A DNA stretch of 64,000 nucleotides. It comes from Anisakis pegreffii. Lineage: Eukaryota > Nematoda > Chromadorea > Rhabditida > Anisakidae. The stretch is from the NCBI GenBank assembly GCA_035041965.1, contig JAPYMA010000895.1:1-64000 (forward strand), read 5' to 3'. Every line of letters starts with the position of its first letter. The stretch's first letter is position 1. The position numbers and the translations under genes are program-made. Below the pieces are notes generated by a model that worked only from the letters and a program-made list of their open reading frames with translations, had not been told where the DNA came from and did not search any database. This document shows, one piece after another, positions 60,601 to 64,000 of this stretch.

Positions 60601-61861
60601 CTCATTCTCTTTGCTGTATTTGTGACGCGACCCAGGTGTCCCAGATCAACCGTTTATAATTCCGTTACTCTTTCAACTACTGCTAATTTCCACTCTTAAT
60701 TGCGACAATACTGATGTGAAACTTTCTTAGGATTAAATCGAGTGAATCATTCTACCGCACATGCACTGGAAATATGCCGAATAAGGACAAAGATGTTACA
60801 TTGTTAGGATTGATCTACTGAAACGCATAACTGAAATGAGTTCTCATTGATCGAAAGCACTTCTTGTTTGGGCAGTTGACTCCATGAAGGAAGACTTCAA
60901 AAATGAAGGCCGATAGGTTTAACGTCTAGCAGCAAACTGAATGCACTTTTAAGAAGCAATTGCTTCAGTTTCGATGACGACATACAGGTGCACACTGTAT
61001 GAATCTGGATTGTGGTTGTGTTCAGAGAGGAATTAGCACTGATAATCACCTTTATTTTATTGCAACAATCATCACCTACAACTTAAAGCGTGAAGATATT
61101 GAAAATAAAGATGAATAGAACGCACCAATCCTATTGCACAGAATGGGTTAAACGATGGGAACGATAGCATAAGAAAGATAAGTGAGACGGAATTGAGTGC
61201 TTGAATGAAACACAGCAGAATGAATTGATTGGAAATGAGTGAATAAGAGCAACTTCAGAATCCTATGTAACAGTACAGTTGGAAATACAACAATAAAGGG
61301 AATAGTAAAAGGAAGATGAAAGTTTCTTGTTCAAAATACTAAATTAAGATATTACCACACGAAATGTCGGAAACAGTGATGGTGGCTCAGAAAAAAAAGC
61401 AGGATAAGAACCAATTTTTGGGAATCACAAGTGAACATGAAAAATGGTTTTATCAGAAAACGAAGAATGATTTCGGAACAGTCACAATCAATAACAAAAT
61501 CAGTGTTGAGCTATCACAATATCACAGTTAATTTCACTAGCAAATCGAAACCATTGCTGAAGAATTCCTAAAATTGTACATTGGTTATTCAGAGTGTTCG
61601 TTACAACTCTGTTTAGTGATAACGATGAGATTATTGCACATCGTACAGGTTAGTGATTCGAAACTATCACGCTTCTTCAAACTGCTGCGGTGACTTATTC
61701 ATGACAAAATTTGAGAAAAGGATCAAGATTCTTCGTTTTTTTTAGGGTGACATTCGGAACGTATCACTCTTGTGCATCACTATTAGAACTCAACGTCGAT
61801 GAATAACTCGTACAAAAATTACCCCTTGTCAAGGATTACGCTACCTCCGTTGCAAATGATG

Positions 61862-62882
61862 TTACCACATGTCTCTCGTCACTCTGGTTCTCAGCAGAAT
61901 TGCTTCCTCAGGTGACCAGAGTTTTTTATCGGTGAAGAATTTGAGACCCGTCAACAACTCGATGTCGAGAATTCGAGCCGTGTTTTCATAGAGATATTCA
62001 TCGGGCTTCTGAAAGCAGAATTATTGGACTCGGATCTAACAAAAACATTTTAAATTGTCTTGCAAATTTCAGAACTACTTCTAGGATGGTACTTTAATAG
62101 CAAAAGAATTCCGATATCAGCACTGTGTGAATCAAAACATGTGGCTTGTCCAGTAAATATTGAATGCATGATGAGTATAAATAAACTGACTTGTGATTAG
62201 CGCAGTATGCAATTTTGCTACTGCCGCAGAAAAAAGAATGGCTAAGCCGTTTGTATTCGAGTGGAATGTTCTTATGAGGGACGGATGATCGGATAAAGAC
62301 GGAACATAGGAATATCATAGGAATGCATCACATGAAAACTATCCTAAACATTTAATTCATGGATCGTTGAAATGATGAACTGAAATTAACTTACAAGACA
62401 GTTAAAGTCTTCGTTGACAACGGGAAGAACGAATGGAATGAACGTTACATTGTGGCATAATTTCGGTGAAATCTGTTCACCAGGTGATGCGCAACGGAAC
62501 AAAATAACGAAAATGTGTGTTGGTTTAGATGACCTGAAGAAAGATTTGCATCATCTACTTGAGGGTCACATATGAACAAATTGAATATGCTATCAAATCT
62601 ACGATAGTATTTTTAATTGACAGGTGGATAGCAATTTGAACTGATAGATGGTAATGAACCAAAAGGATTAATTGATCGGATTGGTGTATTTCGCATTATA
62701 AGGATCGGTTTTCTTGTTTTCTTCCTAAGCAGCATATGAAGTTTGTAACGATTACAATATCATTTCATCTGAATCGCGATGTGCATCACCATCGCTGTCA
62801 TAAATCGGTCCTGAATACATCATCATTTCGCGGTATTTCTGCACGTAACCATTAATCTTGTCCACCAGATACTGCCATGTTC
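61862..62882 (-). CDS. ENPP-family nucleotide pyrophosphatase/phosphodiesterase, C-terminal exons (partial)
   Basis: Three exons join in phase: 62756-62882, 62395-62533 and 61862-62008 (stop TAA at 61862-61864), giving 136 residues. They match the nuclease-like C-terminal domain of ENPP1-3: YSGPIYDSDGDAHRDSDEM corresponds to SGPIFDYDYDG, PTHIFVILFRC to PTHFFVVLTSC, and ARILDIELLTGLKFF to ARVRDVELLTGLDFY. ENPPs hydrolyse extracellular nucleotides or lysophospholipids; the C-terminal domain is structural and not catalytic. Acceptors (TTCTTCAG, GCTTTCAG) and donors (GTAATC, GTAAGT) are in place. The phosphodiesterase domain should lie upstream, towards and past the right edge. A short exon candidate at 63309-63365 (GYNTLDTAFVK) resembles the HGYDN metal-site region but cannot yet be joined. 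Confidence 0.85.
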
Positions 62883-64000
62883 CTGAGTATATTCACTTGT
62901 CATCAGTATGAAAGTCAGAAATTCGTTCCAACGCAGTATACGTTACAATCTTTGCCAAACTTTTCACTAAACTGCTTGCTTCATCAGCAAGCAACTGCTG
63001 TTGACTACATTGGGAAAATATAGCCGGAAACATTGCGGTACGGTCGCACCAGATGGTAGTGCTTTTCGCTGTAATTGATTATTCGGTTCTCGAACAACTC
63101 CCATTTCTCATATCTCATTTCGTAAATGGTAGCGTTGATTTTGCCTTCGGAGAAAAATGAATTGATTGTGCAGAAAAATGAATTATTTTTTCTCTCCTTG
63201 CAAATGATGCTTCAGTGGTTCAAGGCCATCAATAACACTAGAATTTTCTGAGTTCGCAAGCCGATTACCTACTGAAGTGGTCGTCAGATAAGTAGCACAG
63301 CAACAAACCTTTTACGAACTGAGAGGTAACCTTGACGAACGCAGTGTCCAGGGTGTTATATCCATCTGAAATGTAAATTTCGAGTGGCTTAGCCTATGAA
63401 ACCTTCATCCGGTCATGAAATCAATAAGTCGTAAAGATTTAGAAGTTCGGCTTGAAGAATGACATCGCAATTCATGGGGCACTCAGATGCTATCGCCGGT
63501 CACTTCGACTGAAAGGCGTTTGTTTCGTTCAAATGATGGAATGCTTGCGCAAAGGGATATTTGCTTTCGTGTTGGCTGAAAATGGAGTAATGATCATGCT
63601 TCCCAAAATAACGACCTCTTCCGATGAACAGAGATACTGTCGACACATCACTGGGCGGGTTTTCATTGCACGCAGCTGATTTGGGTATACCTTCAATATG
63701 ACTAACGCATCCAACCCTGCAACAGAATTTGTATCAGTTATTTTTGACAATTTCGACATTTGTCATCACAATTTGCTTGCTGTTAGTCAGCTATGCTAAT
63801 TTTAGTGATGTTTCTGCTCCTTTTAGCAAGCTGTTCTGTTCTATTCCGTCGTTCACTTGTTCTGTTCATCGCATCCTTGTTTCAGAAGTATTCTGTTTGA
63901 ATAGATTAGGAATAGAACAGTCATAGAGCAATTTGACTGGAACATAAACAACACTGATGGATTATTCGTTTAATCTCCAATGAGCTCCTCATTTGATTAC
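62883..64000 (-). other. Unresolved upstream part of the ENPP gene
   Basis: The next exon upstream of 62882 must end with one extra base, but no candidate is convincing. Fragments with coding character on the minus strand include 63309-63365 (acceptor ACATTTCAG, donor GTTTGT), a piece near 63190-63260 that joins it in phase, and a longer open stretch near 62950-63060. Plus-strand reading frames at 63452-63679 and 63729-63926 show no recognised protein. I cannot tell whether the gene is intact here. Confidence 0.35.

Noticed and set aside
1..64000. tRNA, rRNA, CRISPR or bacterial operon features
   Set aside because: I looked for tRNA B-box-like sequences, regular spacer arrays and Shine-Dalgarno-led ORF chains and found none; the window is eukaryotic.

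Overview
The window is animal nuclear DNA, most likely from a nematode. It is AT-rich, genes are split into many short exons by AT-rich introns ending in TTTTCAG-like acceptors, and the clearest gene is a KIF13-type kinesin, an animal-only family (the C. elegans member is klp-4). The many introns of 0.5 to 3 kb and long gene-poor stretches suggest a parasitic nematode with an expanded genome; that is inference. No bacterial, organellar or viral genes were recognised.

Layout. 1-8.5 kb holds no supported gene: a GC-rich block near 0.84-1.2 kb, a small hAT-like element (2806-3102) and diverged tandem copies near 4.8-5.4 kb. At 8.5-9.2 kb there is a tentative four-exon plus-strand gene for a 120-residue protein, ending in an AATAAA signal. 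Facing it on the minus strand (9320-12336) is a complete seven-exon aldo-keto reductase of 308 residues with the full Asp-Tyr-Lys-His catalytic set. Upstream on the same strand, 15188-38521 carries the kinesin-3 gene, for which 40 exons were placed with matching splice phases (1,544 residues: motor, FHA and KIF13 stalk/tail regions) plus a probable 41st tail exon. One intron carries a 1.1 kb hAT-like element and another uses a GC-AG splice pair. Its 3' end is not settled; a candidate last exon and poly(A) signal would place the aldo-keto reductase about 150 bases downstream, as in a nematode operon.

From 38.5 to 61.8 kb no gene could be supported: there are repeats, a foldback element (59720-59935), a perfect 19-bp hairpin, a dead RTE-type retrotransposon piece and isolated short ORFs. 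At 61.9-62.9 kb, minus strand, lie the last three exons of an ectonucleotide pyrophosphatase/phosphodiesterase (ENPP) family gene whose 5' part was not resolved and probably runs off the right edge.

The genes are functionally unrelated: microtubule cargo transport (kinesin), NADPH-dependent carbonyl reduction (aldo-keto reductase) and extracellular nucleotide or phospholipid hydrolysis (ENPP). Exon boundaries were read by eye from splice signals, phase and family similarity, without transcripts or alignments.
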